Positions 49,846-57,917 of a stretch of DNA of 57,917 bases are shown in pieces. Below the pieces are notes generated by a model. It was not told the DNA's origin. It made no database searches and was given only the letters and a program-made list of their open reading frames with translations. The position numbers and the translations under genes were made by a program. Positions within the stretch are counted from its first letter, which is position 1. Each line of letters begins with the position of its first letter. Location: NCBI GenBank assembly GCA_949283785.1, contig CASDTR010000024.1:1-57917 (forward strand), given 5' to 3'. This stretch comes from an uncultured Oscillospiraceae bacterium. Its GTDB lineage: Bacteria > Bacillota > Clostridia > Oscillospirales > Acutalibacteraceae.

Positions 49846-50475
49846 TTGAAAGATTTATTCAAGGGCTGCTGGACTGTTCCGAATTTGCTTTCCTTAATCA
49901 GAATCGCTCTTATTCCCGTTTTCGGAGTTCTGTTTTATAACGGTGAGTATCTTTGGGCGGTATTCGTTCTCTTTTTATCGGGCATTTCGGATACTTTAGA
50001 CGGAAGAATAGCCAGAAGATTCAATCAGATAAGTGCTCTCGGCAAGATTCTCGATCCTGTTGCGGATAAGCTTACTCAGATTACAATAGCGATTGTTTTG
50101 TTTCTGGAATTCCGCAAGCCCGAAAGCGGAAAAGCCATGAACATATTTGCTTGGGTATTCCTTTTCTTCCTTGTAAAAGAGCTTCTCATGATTCTCGGGG
50201 GACTGTTTATGCTCTGCAAGGGATTAAGACCCGGAGCCGCCGAGATATACGGAAAAATCGCTACGCTTGTGTTCTATGCCGTTATGACGCTGATTATTGC
50301 CTTCGGCCCTTCATTCGGAGCCTTTACGAATCTCGACGTACCGCCCATGCCCGAATGGCTGATTATGATACTCGTAGTCATTTCCGCAATTGCTACCCTT
50401 GTGGCTTTTTGCAGTTATATACCCGGCTTCTTCAAGCAGCTTAAAGAAGCAAAAAAAGATGAAACAAATAAATAA
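49846..50475 (+). CDS. pgsA: CDP-diacylglycerol-glycerol-3-phosphate 3-phosphatidyltransferase
   Basis: PgsA, 209 residues, commits CDP-diacylglycerol to phosphatidylglycerol. The CDP-alcohol phosphatidyltransferase motif is complete: D49, D52-G53, A56-R57, G66, D70 and D74 (SDTLDGRIARRF ... LGKILDPVADK). About five membrane segments. The start is TTG 49846, with GAGGTG about seven bases upstream, 14 bp after the cvpA stop. Confidence 0.94.
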   Translation: MKDLFKGCWTVPNLLSLIRIALIPVFGVLFYNGEYLWAVFVLFLSGISDTLDGRIARRFNQISALGKILDPVADKLTQITIAIVLFLEFRKPESGKAMNIFAWVFLFFLVKELLMILGGLFMLCKGLRPGAAEIYGKIATLVFYAVMTLIIAFGPSFGAFTNLDVPPMPEWLIMILVVISAIATLVAFCSYIPGFFKQLKEAKKDETNK

Positions 50476-50482
50476 ATTTAAA

Positions 50483-50516
50483 TGCGGGTGCGGCAAAAGC
50501 CGTCCCGCAATAGTTT
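50483..50516 (+). terminator. Terminator after pgsA
   Basis: TGCGGG (50483-50488) with CCCGCA (50504-50509) and inner CGGC/GCCG around AAAA, then ATAGTTTT. Confidence 0.75.
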
Positions 50517-50548
50517 TAATCCTTTAAAAAAGGAGAAATTATCAGTTT

Positions 50549-52852
50549 ATGAAAAATATATTATGCTCAAAATGTAAAAAGCGGCCGGCAGTTATTTTCA
50601 TTTCGAAAATGGAGGGTGATAAAACCACTCCCGAGGGACTTTGCCTTAAATGCGCGATGGAAATGAATATCGGCCCCATTAAACAGATGATGGACAGCAT
50701 GGGTATCACCGAAGAGGATATTGATGCCGTAAGCGAACAGATAAATACCATGATGGAGGAAAACGACGGATTTGAGCCGGGAGGAGCTTCCACGTTTCCT
50801 CTTATGCAGGGTTTATTTAACAGCAGCGATATAGATACCTCCATGCTCGAAAATAATAATGAAGTTTTAAAAGAAACGGAACAGGCCGAAAACGAGGCTG
50901 ATAAGTCAGTGAAAAGCCGCAAAAAGGATAAAAAGAAGCCTAAGCGGAAATATCTGGAGGCTTACTGTACCGATCTTACAAAAAAAGCCCGCGAGGGAAA
51001 AATTGATGCCATAATCGGCCGCGAAAAAGAGATATACAGAGTAATACAGATTTTAAGCCGCAGAACAAAGAATAACCCCTGCCTTATCGGTGAACCCGGC
51101 GTCGGCAAAACCGCCATTGCCGAAGGTCTCGCCCTTAAAGTAGCTGCCGGAATGGTTCCCGCGAAGCTTGCTGATAAAGAGATACATCTTCTTGACCTTA
51201 CCGCCCTCGTTGCAGGAACTCAGTTCAGAGGACAGTTTGAAAGCCGCATCAAGGGACTGGTAGACGAGGTAAAGCAAAACGGAAATATTATTCTGTTCAT
51301 AGACGAAGTACACAACCTTGTGGGAACAGGCGATGCGGAAGGCTCCATGAATGCCGCCAATATACTCAAGCCTGCTCTTTCAAGAGGTGAAATTCAGGTT
51401 ATCGGCGCTACCACATTCAACGAATACAGAAAGCATATAGAAAAGGACGCCGCTTTGGAGCGCCGTTTTCAGCCCGTCAAGGTTGAGGAGCCTTCAATTG
51501 AAGACACCTATGAGATGCTTTTAGGCATTAAGAAATATTATGAGGATTATCATAAGGTACGAATTACCGATTCTCTCGTTCATAAAGCCGTTGTTTTATC
51601 TGAGAGATTTATTACGGACCGTTTCCTTCCCGATAAAGCGATCGACCTTCTCGATGAAGCGTGTACCTGCGCAAATTTGAGAAATAAGTATATCAGCGAA
51701 TATGAAATCAATACAAATAAAATCAAAGAAATGAAGGAAGAGCTTGAAGATCTCGAAAGTGAGACGGAAAACGTTGACTATGAGGGCATAGCAAAGCTCA
51801 GAACAGAGATTATAGCCTGCGAATCCGCAATGCCTGCGCTTGAAAAGGCCGCTTCCGACAATAATGTCACCGAGGACGATATAGCCAGGGTCATAAATCT
51901 TTGGACTGGTATACCCACCCATAAGATTATTGAAAGCGATTTGAAGCGTTTGGCAGGTCTTGAGGATACACTGAAATCTTATATAATCGGTCAGGATGAG
52001 GCTATTGCTCTCGTTTCCGCCGCCATAAGGCGCAACAGAGTACAGATAAGTCCCAGAAGACGTCCTGCTTCATTTATATTTGTCGGTCCCACGGGCGTCG
52101 GAAAAACCGAGCTTGTTAAGCGTTTGGCAGGTGAACTTTTTGAAACGCCGGAAACTCTTATCAGACTCGATATGTCCGAGTTTATGGAAAAGCACAGTGT
52201 TTCGAGGATTATCGGTTCGCCTCCCGGATATGTCGGATATGACGAAGCGGGGCAGCTTACTGAAAAAGTACGCCGCAAGCCATATTCGGTGCTTCTTTTT
52301 GATGAAATCGAAAAAGCCCATCCCGATGTTATGAATATCCTTCTTCAAATCCTTGATGAGGGACGTATAACCGATGCTCAGGGCAGAACGGTGAATTTTG
52401 AAAATACAGTAATCATAATGACTTCAAACGCAGGAAGCGAAAACCGCGAGGGTGCTTTGGGATTTGGCAAAACAGCAGCCAACGCATCTAAGGAAAAAGT
52501 CATGAAGGCACTTTCCGAGTTCCTGCGTCCCGAGTTTATAGGACGTGTTGACGAGGTCGTTGTGTTCAATCCTCTTACACGAGAAAACTATGAAAAAATT
52601 GCGTCTCTTCTGCTTTCGGAGCTTTCGGAGCCCCTCAGGGATAAAGGTATAGCCTTTGCATGGGAAAACGGTGTGGAAGCGATACTTGCCGAGCAGGCAG
52701 ACGGAGCGGTAAGGGGAGCGAGAGAGCTCAGAAATATAATTCGCAGAAAGATAGAGGACAGAATAGCTTCAATTATTGTCGAACACTATGATTCGCCTTT
52801 AAAGGCTATTACGGTTTCCGCTGATGAAAACCTGACAATTACGGCAGTATAA
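50549..52852 (+). CDS. clpE: ClpE-like Clp ATPase with N-terminal zinc finger
   Basis: A 767-residue Hsp100 unfoldase. It begins with a zinc finger (C6xxC9 and C32xxC35), as in ClpE. After a charged linker come two AAA+ modules: Walker A GEPGVGKTA (~186) with LFIDEVHNLVG, and GPTGVGKTE (~513) with LLFDEIEKAHPD. A short coiled region between them (~385-425) matches the ClpE/ClpC middle domain. The LGF tripeptide in EGALGFGKTA is the ClpP-docking loop, so it should feed ClpP. No CtsR gene or operator is evident nearby. ClpC is the alternative name, but the zinc finger favours ClpE. Confidence 0.9.
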   Translation: MKNILCSKCKKRPAVIFISKMEGDKTTPEGLCLKCAMEMNIGPIKQMMDSMGITEEDIDAVSEQINTMMEENDGFEPGGASTFPLMQGLFNSSDIDTSMLENNNEVLKETEQAENEADKSVKSRKKDKKKPKRKYLEAYCTDLTKKAREGKIDAIIGREKEIYRVIQILSRRTKNNPCLIGEPGVGKTAIAEGLALKVAAGMVPAKLADKEIHLLDLTALVAGTQFRGQFESRIKGLVDEVKQNGNIILFIDEVHNLVGTGDAEGSMNAANILKPALSRGEIQVIGATTFNEYRKHIEKDAALERRFQPVKVEEPSIEDTYEMLLGIKKYYEDYHKVRITDSLVHKAVVLSERFITDRFLPDKAIDLLDEACTCANLRNKYISEYEINTNKIKEMKEELEDLESETENVDYEGIAKLRTEIIACESAMPALEKAASDNNVTEDDIARVINLWTGIPTHKIIESDLKRLAGLEDTLKSYIIGQDEAIALVSAAIRRNRVQISPRRRPASFIFVGPTGVGKTELVKRLAGELFETPETLIRLDMSEFMEKHSVSRIIGSPPGYVGYDEAGQLTEKVRRKPYSVLLFDEIEKAHPDVMNILLQILDEGRITDAQGRTVNFENTVIIMTSNAGSENREGALGFGKTAANASKEKVMKALSEFLRPEFIGRVDEVVVFNPLTRENYEKIASLLLSELSEPLRDKGIAFAWENGVEAILAEQADGAVRGARELRNIIRRKIEDRIASIIVEHYDSPLKAITVSADENLTITAV

Positions 52853-52857
52853 AATTT

Positions 52858-52893
52858 AAGGACGGCAGCTTAGTTGCGGCCGTCCTTGCTTTT
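52858..52893. terminator. Convergent terminator after the ClpE-like gene
   Basis: AAGGACGGC (52858-52866) with GCCGTCCTT (52879-52887), then GCTTTTT on the plus strand. Confidence 0.88.
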
Positions 52894-53274
52894 TCAGAAA
52901 ATGCTTTTCAGCGATAACTTTTCTTCATCCCTGATATAATTTGCCTGAGACTTTAATTCGATGCAGTATTCCATATAGTCCTCAGTATTTTTATTTTCGG
53001 CAAAAAATATAATCTTTTCTATTATTCCATCCATGCTTTCCGTCTCCTGGTGAGGAGTGATTGCGGAGAGCATGGATTCTTTTTTTATCCATGTGTTTTT
53101 GATTTTTTGTGCTGTAATCAGCATTTTCTTACTGTCATTCATTTCTGCTGCTTTCAGAGCGGTATCAGACAAATTAATGAGTTCTTTTGTTGTATCGTTT
53201 AAAAACCAATAGCTCAAACTGCATATTGATATAACCGATATAAGCAGAAACACCGCTATTATACTCCGTTTCAA
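52894..53274 (-). CDS. DUF4363-family small membrane protein
   Basis: A 126-residue protein with one N-terminal membrane helix or signal anchor (~4-27) and a helical outside domain containing paired amphipathic helices (LSDTALKAAEMNDSKKMLITAQKIKNTW, given in part). This is the pattern of DUF4363, a family usually encoded with DUF421 proteins in spore formers. Its start overlaps the DUF421 stop by 4 bp, so the two are translated together. Function unknown. Confidence 0.8.
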   Translation of the reverse strand: MKRSIIAVFLLISVISICSLSYWFLNDTTKELINLSDTALKAAEMNDSKKMLITAQKIKNTWIKKESMLSAITPHQETESMDGIIEKIIFFAENKNTEDYMEYCIELKSQANYIRDEEKLSLKSIF

Positions 53275-53948
53275 ATTTTCGGATCCCTTCTCACTATATT
53301 GATTCTCCCGTTTTTATCAGCCGTCATAAGCATAATATCTTTTGGAGAAAGCGCTTTACTTTTAATTATTTTTAATAACTTATCCTCCGTAAGATTGCAT
53401 TCCTTAAATGCCGATTTTTTGATTTCGCCGTCGGATATGACCGTACAGGCCATTCCGCTGTCGGAAGGTTGTATATTAAGCATTTCAGCTGTTACTGTCT
53501 GCTTTTCGGGTTTCAGAAGTACGCTCAGAGAACCGTTTGTTTCGACAATGGCAAATTGAACGTCATTAACGTCAAAAACATCCTTTTGTCTGAGCGCTTC
53601 CGTTAAATCATCAACGGTTAAACGGAGCCTTTTAAGTTGCTTCTGATCAATGGCGCCGTCGCGTATGACAATAATCGAATTTCCTTCAACAGCCGTTCGA
53701 AGCTTCATAAATTTCATACTTGCCGCCGAAAGCAGTATTTCCAAGGATACAAGCAGAAGTACGGCTATGATGCTGCTTAGCAGAGGAAGTGAATTATCCT
53801 GCATCGGAACTGTTACGATTTCTGAAATCAAAATCGTTATTACAAATTCGGCGGGCTGCAATTGTCCGATTTGCCTTTTTCCCATGAGCTTGACCATAAG
53901 TATTACGAAAATATACAAAATTGCTGCCCTTATAAGAGTTACAGTCAC
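53271..53948 (-). CDS. DUF421 (YetF/YcaP-like) membrane protein
   Basis: A 225-residue protein with three N-terminal membrane helices (~5-80, including MGKRQIGQLQPAEFVITILISE, given in part) and two soluble repeats with the family motif (RDGAIDQKQLKRLRLTVDDLTEALRQKDVFDVNDVQFAIVE in parts). DUF421 proteins occur widely in Firmicutes; some members have been tied to spore germination or envelope stress, but no reaction is assigned. It is paired with DUF4363 and sits next to a germination operon on the other strand. Confidence 0.88.
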   Translation of the reverse strand: MTVTLIRAAILYIFVILMVKLMGKRQIGQLQPAEFVITILISEIVTVPMQDNSLPLLSSIIAVLLLVSLEILLSAASMKFMKLRTAVEGNSIIVIRDGAIDQKQLKRLRLTVDDLTEALRQKDVFDVNDVQFAIVETNGSLSVLLKPEKQTVTAEMLNIQPSDSGMACTVISDGEIKKSAFKECNLTEDKLLKIIKSKALSPKDIMLMTADKNGRINIVRRDPKI

Positions 53949-54099
53949 AAAATCATCCTTCCGCTGACAGGAATAAGAATACTTTTATTATGCAAAAAAT
54001 AACCGAGGTTATTCTGATAACATCTTTTATATGTCGGGCAGGGAATAATCTGTGCAAAAAAAGCAATAACAACATTGAGTAAAGGGCGGAAGGTGAAAA

Positions 54100-55623
54100 A
54101 TGATGTTTGATTTTTTAAAAAAGGCAATAGATAAAAAATATGTTTCGGTTAATGATATGCAGGAAGAACCTGAAGTACCTATTAGCTGTTCGCTGAAAGA
54201 AAATATGTCATATCTGAAAGCAAAATTCGGAGGAAGCTTTGATTTACTTATAAGGGAAGTAAAAATCGGAGAAAACGACGCCGCTTTTATTGTCTGCGAC
54301 GGTATGTGCAACAATCTGTTTTTATCTCAGAGCGTCATTTGGCCTATACTGAATTCAAAAAAAATAGTAGGAACTCCCGAAGAAAAAATAGAGATCATCA
54401 AAAAAGTTGTAATAACAGACATTGAAAAAATACAAACAGACAGTATGTCCAAAGTGATTTCGGCTTTGACTTCGGGATTTATAGTAGTTATGATCGACGG
54501 TTCTGCCAAGGTGGCCACCTTCGGTGTTCAGGGATATCCCATGCGAGGCATCGACGAGCCCTCCACCGAGGTACAGGAAAGGGGTGCCAGGGAGGGCTTT
54601 GTTGAAAATTTCAAGATGAATGCAAGCCTCGTGCGCAGAAGGCTCCAGACTCCCGATGCGAGAATTGAGATGATGCAGATGGGTAAATCCTCAGCAACAA
54701 GGGTATGCATCTGCTATATGAATGACAGAGTAGATAAAAGAATTCTCTCAGATGTTAAAAGAAGGCTCAATTCCGCTGAGTTTGATACTGTCTTTGAGTC
54801 TGGATATATTCAGCCATATCTGGATCAGAAAGGTCTTTCCTTTTTCAGCGGCGTAGGTGTCACCGAAAGACCCGATGTATTCTGTTCAAAGCTAACCGAA
54901 GGAAGAATCGGGATAATTGTAGACGGAACTCCCTTTGCCCTTATAGTTCCGTATCTGTTTATCGAAAACTTTCATTCCTTTGATGATTATGCCAACAGAC
55001 CTTATTATGCACTGTTTATAAGACTGCTTAAAATCATTTCCTTTTTCCTGAGTGTGTTTACTCCGGGAATCTATGTGGCCGTAGCAACTTTCAGCCAGGA
55101 GCTGCTGCCGAAAACATTGCTCTTTGACATAATTTCATCCCATGCCAAAACACCGTTCCCCATTTTGCTTGAAGCAGTTATTATCCACATTATTTTTGAG
55201 GTCATGCGAGAGGCAGGACTCAGGCTTCCCAAATCCATAGGACATGCGGCAAGCATAGTTGGCGGTCTGGTAATAGGAGAAGCAGCGGTGTCTGCCGGAC
55301 TTATTGCTCCGCCCATGCTTATTGTGGTAGCCTTAACGGCTATAACCTCATTCGTTGTGCCTAATCTTTATGAACCGATGGCTGTCCTGCGCTTGATTTT
55401 CATTTTTGTTGGAGGCATTATGGGACTTTACGGAATAGGAGTAATATGCATTTTAATTTTGCTTAATATGTGCAGAATAAACCCCTACGGAGTACCTTTT
55501 ATGTCCCCGCTTTCTCCCTTTGAAACGGCAGCCATAAGAGATACGGTTTTGAGACTTGGCTGGAAACAGCTCAGCAGAAGAAAAATGAAAATACAGGATC
55601 TTAACGGAGAGAGGTGTAAATAA
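54100..55623 (+). CDS. Spore germination receptor subunit A (GerA family)
   Basis: A 507-residue GerA-type protein of the inner spore membrane. The N-terminal cytoplasmic part (~20-290) contains RRRLQTPDARIEMMQMGKSS in part and the EGRIGIIVDGTPFALIVP signature; about five membrane helices follow (~300-475), including FTPGIYVAVATFSQELLP and IGHAASIVGGLVIGEAAV. It would form part of the nutrient-gated germinant receptor together with the next two genes. ATG 54100 and 54103 are both behind GGAAGGTG. The germinant is unknown. Confidence 0.93.
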   Translation: MMFDFLKKAIDKKYVSVNDMQEEPEVPISCSLKENMSYLKAKFGGSFDLLIREVKIGENDAAFIVCDGMCNNLFLSQSVIWPILNSKKIVGTPEEKIEIIKKVVITDIEKIQTDSMSKVISALTSGFIVVMIDGSAKVATFGVQGYPMRGIDEPSTEVQERGAREGFVENFKMNASLVRRRLQTPDARIEMMQMGKSSATRVCICYMNDRVDKRILSDVKRRLNSAEFDTVFESGYIQPYLDQKGLSFFSGVGVTERPDVFCSKLTEGRIGIIVDGTPFALIVPYLFIENFHSFDDYANRPYYALFIRLLKIISFFLSVFTPGIYVAVATFSQELLPKTLLFDIISSHAKTPFPILLEAVIIHIIFEVMREAGLRLPKSIGHAASIVGGLVIGEAAVSAGLIAPPMLIVVALTAITSFVVPNLYEPMAVLRLIFIFVGGIMGLYGIGVICILILLNMCRINPYGVPFMSPLSPFETAAIRDTVLRLGWKQLSRRKMKIQDLNGERCK

Positions 55624-55649
55624 GCCTGATGCGCGATTTAGAGGAAAAA

Positions 55650-56675
55650 ATGAATTTAAATCATTTTTTATCAGTTGTGGTCCTGAGCCGTCTCAGTTCA
55701 CTTTTGCTTTTCACGCCGATAACGGGATTCGGGGTTTCAGCTTCCGACAGAATAATAGGCGAAGGTATAGCAACAATAATTGTTGCGCTCATATCAGTTC
55801 CTATTTACAAAGCCTATCAAAAGCGAAATCTTTCTCCCGTCAGCGCTTCGTCAAAAGAAAAATTGCTGTCAGTGGTTCTGATTGTATATTTTTCTTTATG
55901 GCTGATACTTGGAGGGGCTGTATTTTCCTATTTTGCATCGACTCAGCTTCTTGAAGGCGATATTTCACAGTCGTTTTTCATTTTAACAGCGATTATTGCC
56001 CTTTACGGCGCATATGTCGGAGCGCAGGCGCTGGGCAGATGTTCTTTGCTGCTTTTAACTGTTTCTGCTGCCGGCACTGCCGTTATGCTCGTGCTTTCGA
56101 TGGGCAATTTCACTCAATATAATTTAACGCCCGCTTTGCAGAGCAGACCTGTTTCCGTAGCGGAGTACATTGCCTTTTCAGTGGCTTCATCTACAGAAAT
56201 TATTGCAGGCTGCTTTATTGCGGGGAAAACAGAAAGCTTTAAGGGGAGAAATTTGAGGATATGGTATGGTTTATCTCTTGTTTTTTCGTTTGTCCTGCCT
56301 TTATTTTCAGCAGGACTGTTCGGCGATCTTGCAAATGAGCTTCCGTTCCCGGTATTCAAAATTACGTCAGCCGGTAACTACATTTTGTTTTCGCGGCTTG
56401 ATGCGGTTTTTTCCTTTATCTGGATAGCTGCATTTTGTGTGAAGTTGACGTTGATTTTGTATGCTGCAAAAGAATGTCTCGATAAATTTATAGGACGAAA
56501 TAACAATTGGACTGTTTTATTTATATCCGTGATGTCTCTTGTATTATTAAGTCTGTTTTTTGCTACCAGAATTTCCGTAATACCTGACAAGATTATATTG
56601 ATGATTTTGCTGGTATCATTTCTCGCTGCCGCAGCGGCAATTTTTTGGCCGATTTTTAGGAGGAAAAAAGCATGA
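55650..56675 (+). CDS. Spore germination receptor subunit B (GerB family permease)
   Basis: A 341-residue membrane protein with about ten helices, of the GerAB family within the APC transporter fold, the likely germinant-binding subunit. The N-terminus LNHFLSVVVLSRLSSLLLFTP is unusually diverged from the canonical GerAB start, but length, helix pattern, flanking gerA and gerC genes and the KxTE segment support the call. ATG 55650 is preferred because AGAGG lies six bases upstream; ATG 55629 would add seven residues. It overlaps gerC by 4 bp. Confidence 0.85.
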   Translation: MNLNHFLSVVVLSRLSSLLLFTPITGFGVSASDRIIGEGIATIIVALISVPIYKAYQKRNLSPVSASSKEKLLSVVLIVYFSLWLILGGAVFSYFASTQLLEGDISQSFFILTAIIALYGAYVGAQALGRCSLLLLTVSAAGTAVMLVLSMGNFTQYNLTPALQSRPVSVAEYIAFSVASSTEIIAGCFIAGKTESFKGRNLRIWYGLSLVFSFVLPLFSAGLFGDLANELPFPVFKITSAGNYILFSRLDAVFSFIWIAAFCVKLTLILYAAKECLDKFIGRNNNWTVLFISVMSLVLLSLFFATRISVIPDKIILMILLVSFLAAAAAIFWPIFRRKKA

Positions 56676-57775
56676 TAAAAAGAGTATTTACAGTAGTGTT
56701 TACTTTTTTTCTTTTGTCAACGGCCTTGTCAGGATGTAGATTCATAAAAAGTGATATCAGTAAAATGAATGTCATTTTAGCTGTCGGTATTGACGGCAAA
56801 ACAGACAATTATAGTGTATCGGTGCGTGTTTTTGAGGCTTCATCAACCGAGGAGGCGAAAGACGCTAAAACTGCCGTATATTCTTCTTCCGGGAAAACCG
56901 TTTCCGAGGCGGTAAACGGCCTTACCTCAGCAATAGGAAACAATCCGCTTTTATCACAGAGCTCTGTAATAATATTGGGCAGGGAAACAGCAGGAAACGG
57001 AGTAAAAGAAATTTTTGAATATTTTTTGGCGGATGACTATATCGGTCCCAGTGCCGCCGTTGTGGTAAGCAAAACAAAGGCGTCGGATATCATTTTTTCT
57101 GACGAATTAGAGAATTTTCTGCCTACTGACAGATTTACAAATATGATAAGGGCATCATGGGAAAATGGAACCGGCGTAAATACTAAATTTGCTGAAGCGG
57201 TCGTAAAATGCGAAAATAAATTTTCGGATTTTATTTTGCCGGTAATCGAATTCGATTCTGCAAAACATATTGTTACAAAATCCGCCGCTGTTTTCAAAAA
57301 CGACGTTCTCACCGATATTATTGATGAAGATATTATAAAGGGACTACTTTTTTTAAGCGACAGTATTGAGGGCGGCTTTCTTTCTGTTTCAAATGAAGAC
57401 GGCGTGCAGGCTTCATTTGAAATAATCAAATCTTCATCTGTTATACAAACGGATATGAAAAACGAAGAAATTACTCTAAATATTAAAATTACGGCTCAGC
57501 TCAATATAGTGGAGCTGAAAAACGGTACTCTCACGGATGAAACGGTTGAGAAGCTCAATTCGCAATTGAGTGAAACAATAAAAGAATTGGCTGAAAAGTC
57601 ATATGCCTCCGTAATTATTAAAACACAGAGCGATCCGATAAATATAGGAAGAAGACTGTATATTGACAGAAAAATCTCCTCTTCGGTAACAGATGAAGAG
57701 TTCAGAAAAATGCTCTCCGATTCACAGATTGACACCGAAGTAAACGCAAAAATTTCCAGATCAGGTCTTTTTTAA
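56672..57775 (+). CDS. Spore germination receptor lipoprotein C (Ger(x)C family)
   Basis: A 367-residue lipoprotein with lipobox LSGC (C22) and the Ger(x)C layout: an N-terminal domain with VILAVGIDGKTDNYSVSVRVFE in part, then SVIILGRETAGNGVKEIFEYFL, and a C-terminal domain ending in DTEVNAKISRSGLF. It completes the gerA-gerB-gerC operon. In Bacillus the C subunit needs lipidation and faces outward from the inner spore membrane. The ATGA overlap with gerB indicates coupling. Confidence 0.92.
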   Translation: MIKRVFTVVFTFFLLSTALSGCRFIKSDISKMNVILAVGIDGKTDNYSVSVRVFEASSTEEAKDAKTAVYSSSGKTVSEAVNGLTSAIGNNPLLSQSSVIILGRETAGNGVKEIFEYFLADDYIGPSAAVVVSKTKASDIIFSDELENFLPTDRFTNMIRASWENGTGVNTKFAEAVVKCENKFSDFILPVIEFDSAKHIVTKSAAVFKNDVLTDIIDEDIIKGLLFLSDSIEGGFLSVSNEDGVQASFEIIKSSSVIQTDMKNEEITLNIKITAQLNIVELKNGTLTDETVEKLNSQLSETIKELAEKSYASVIIKTQSDPINIGRRLYIDRKISSSVTDEEFRKMLSDSQIDTEVNAKISRSGLF

Positions 57776-57827
57776 AAAAATGGTTCTATGTCAAATGTTG
57801 GGGTAGCCAATAAATAAAGGAGCAGGG

Positions 57828-57865
57828 GAGCAGGCGAAAGTCGGAGACTTTTGCCTGCTCAATTT
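57828..57865 (+). terminator. Hairpin after the germination operon
   Basis: A 15-bp stem GAGCAGGCGAAAGTC (57828-57842) with GACTTTTGCCTGCTC (57846-57860), one wobble and a GGA loop. The T run after it is short (AATTTA), so it could be a processing or protective stem as well as a terminator. Confidence 0.6.
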
Positions 57866-57917
57866 ATGTTAAGCGGCGTCGGCAAACATAAAAAGTATTC
57901 TTTTTCTGAAGCGGTCA

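Noticed and set aside
1-57917. CRISPR array, prophage structural genes or restriction-modification system
   Set aside because: No regularly spaced short repeats, cas genes, phage head or tail genes, or restriction genes were seen; mobile traces are limited to IS110 and the recombinase fragment.

Overview
The window reads as chromosomal DNA of an anaerobic, endospore-forming member of the Clostridia, probably an Oscillospirales or related gut-type lineage. The evidence is spo0A, spoIVB, sigG, sigK and a gerA-type germination operon, together with a tungsten-type aldehyde:ferredoxin oxidoreductase, strong Shine-Dalgarno sites, frequent TTG and GTG starts and low-to-moderate GC content. The lineage is inferred from gene content only.

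Layout. 1-2.2 kb: MscS channel and cation efflux pump. 2.3-8.0 kb: Lrp-type regulator, a three-gene proton-translocating transhydrogenase (pntAA, pntAB, pntB) and lactate dehydrogenase. PntB is 833 residues long and carries three tandem copies of its soluble nucleotide-binding domain III. 8.2-14.9 kb: UPF0340 protein and a sporulation block (spoIVB-spo0A, sigG, sigK) interrupted by a convergent glycosidase gene. 15.2-26.2 kb: one apparent operon from a strong promoter, holding a polyferredoxin, AOR, MoaD-like, ThiF/MoeB-like, TupABC tungstate transporter, two MoeA proteins (one with a substrate-binding-like C-terminal domain), MoaC, MoaA and a MOSC-MogA fusion. It nearly covers metal uptake, pterin synthesis, metal insertion and the client enzyme, but no moaE is present.

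26.4-32.7 kb: acetyltransferase, an orphan PqqD-like protein with a small membrane partner, an IS110-family element whose 5' non-coding end folds like a bridge RNA, an OPT peptide transporter and PepD dipeptidase. 33.1-36.8 kb: tRNA(CAU) and tRNA-Trp, a structured intergenic element that echoes tRNA sequence, a TetR regulator divergent from a sugar:cation symporter that is fused in frame to the catalytic part of a tyrosine recombinase, and a tRNA-Leu. This looks like the scar of a deleted integrative element.

36.9-41.3 kb: PyrB with a PyrI-type zinc-binding tail, an iron-sulfur-flavoprotein-like reductase, thioredoxin, and an Amt ammonium transporter fused to a PII domain behind a long structured leader. 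41.5-52.9 kb: a housekeeping run (ruvCAB, RNA methyltransferase, ecfA1-ecfA2-ecfT, truA, DUF5711, cvpA, pgsA, ClpE-like ATPase). 52.9-57.8 kb: DUF4363/DUF421 membrane pair and a gerA-gerB-gerC operon.

The most unusual items are the triple-domain-III transhydrogenase, whose three copies all lack the usual Lys-Arg-Ser NADP-phosphate motif, the PyrB-zinc tail fusion, the symporter-recombinase chimera, the amt leader, and the candidate RNA elements near IS110 and downstream of tRNA-Trp. All coordinates and motifs were read by eye. No database search or folding program was run.
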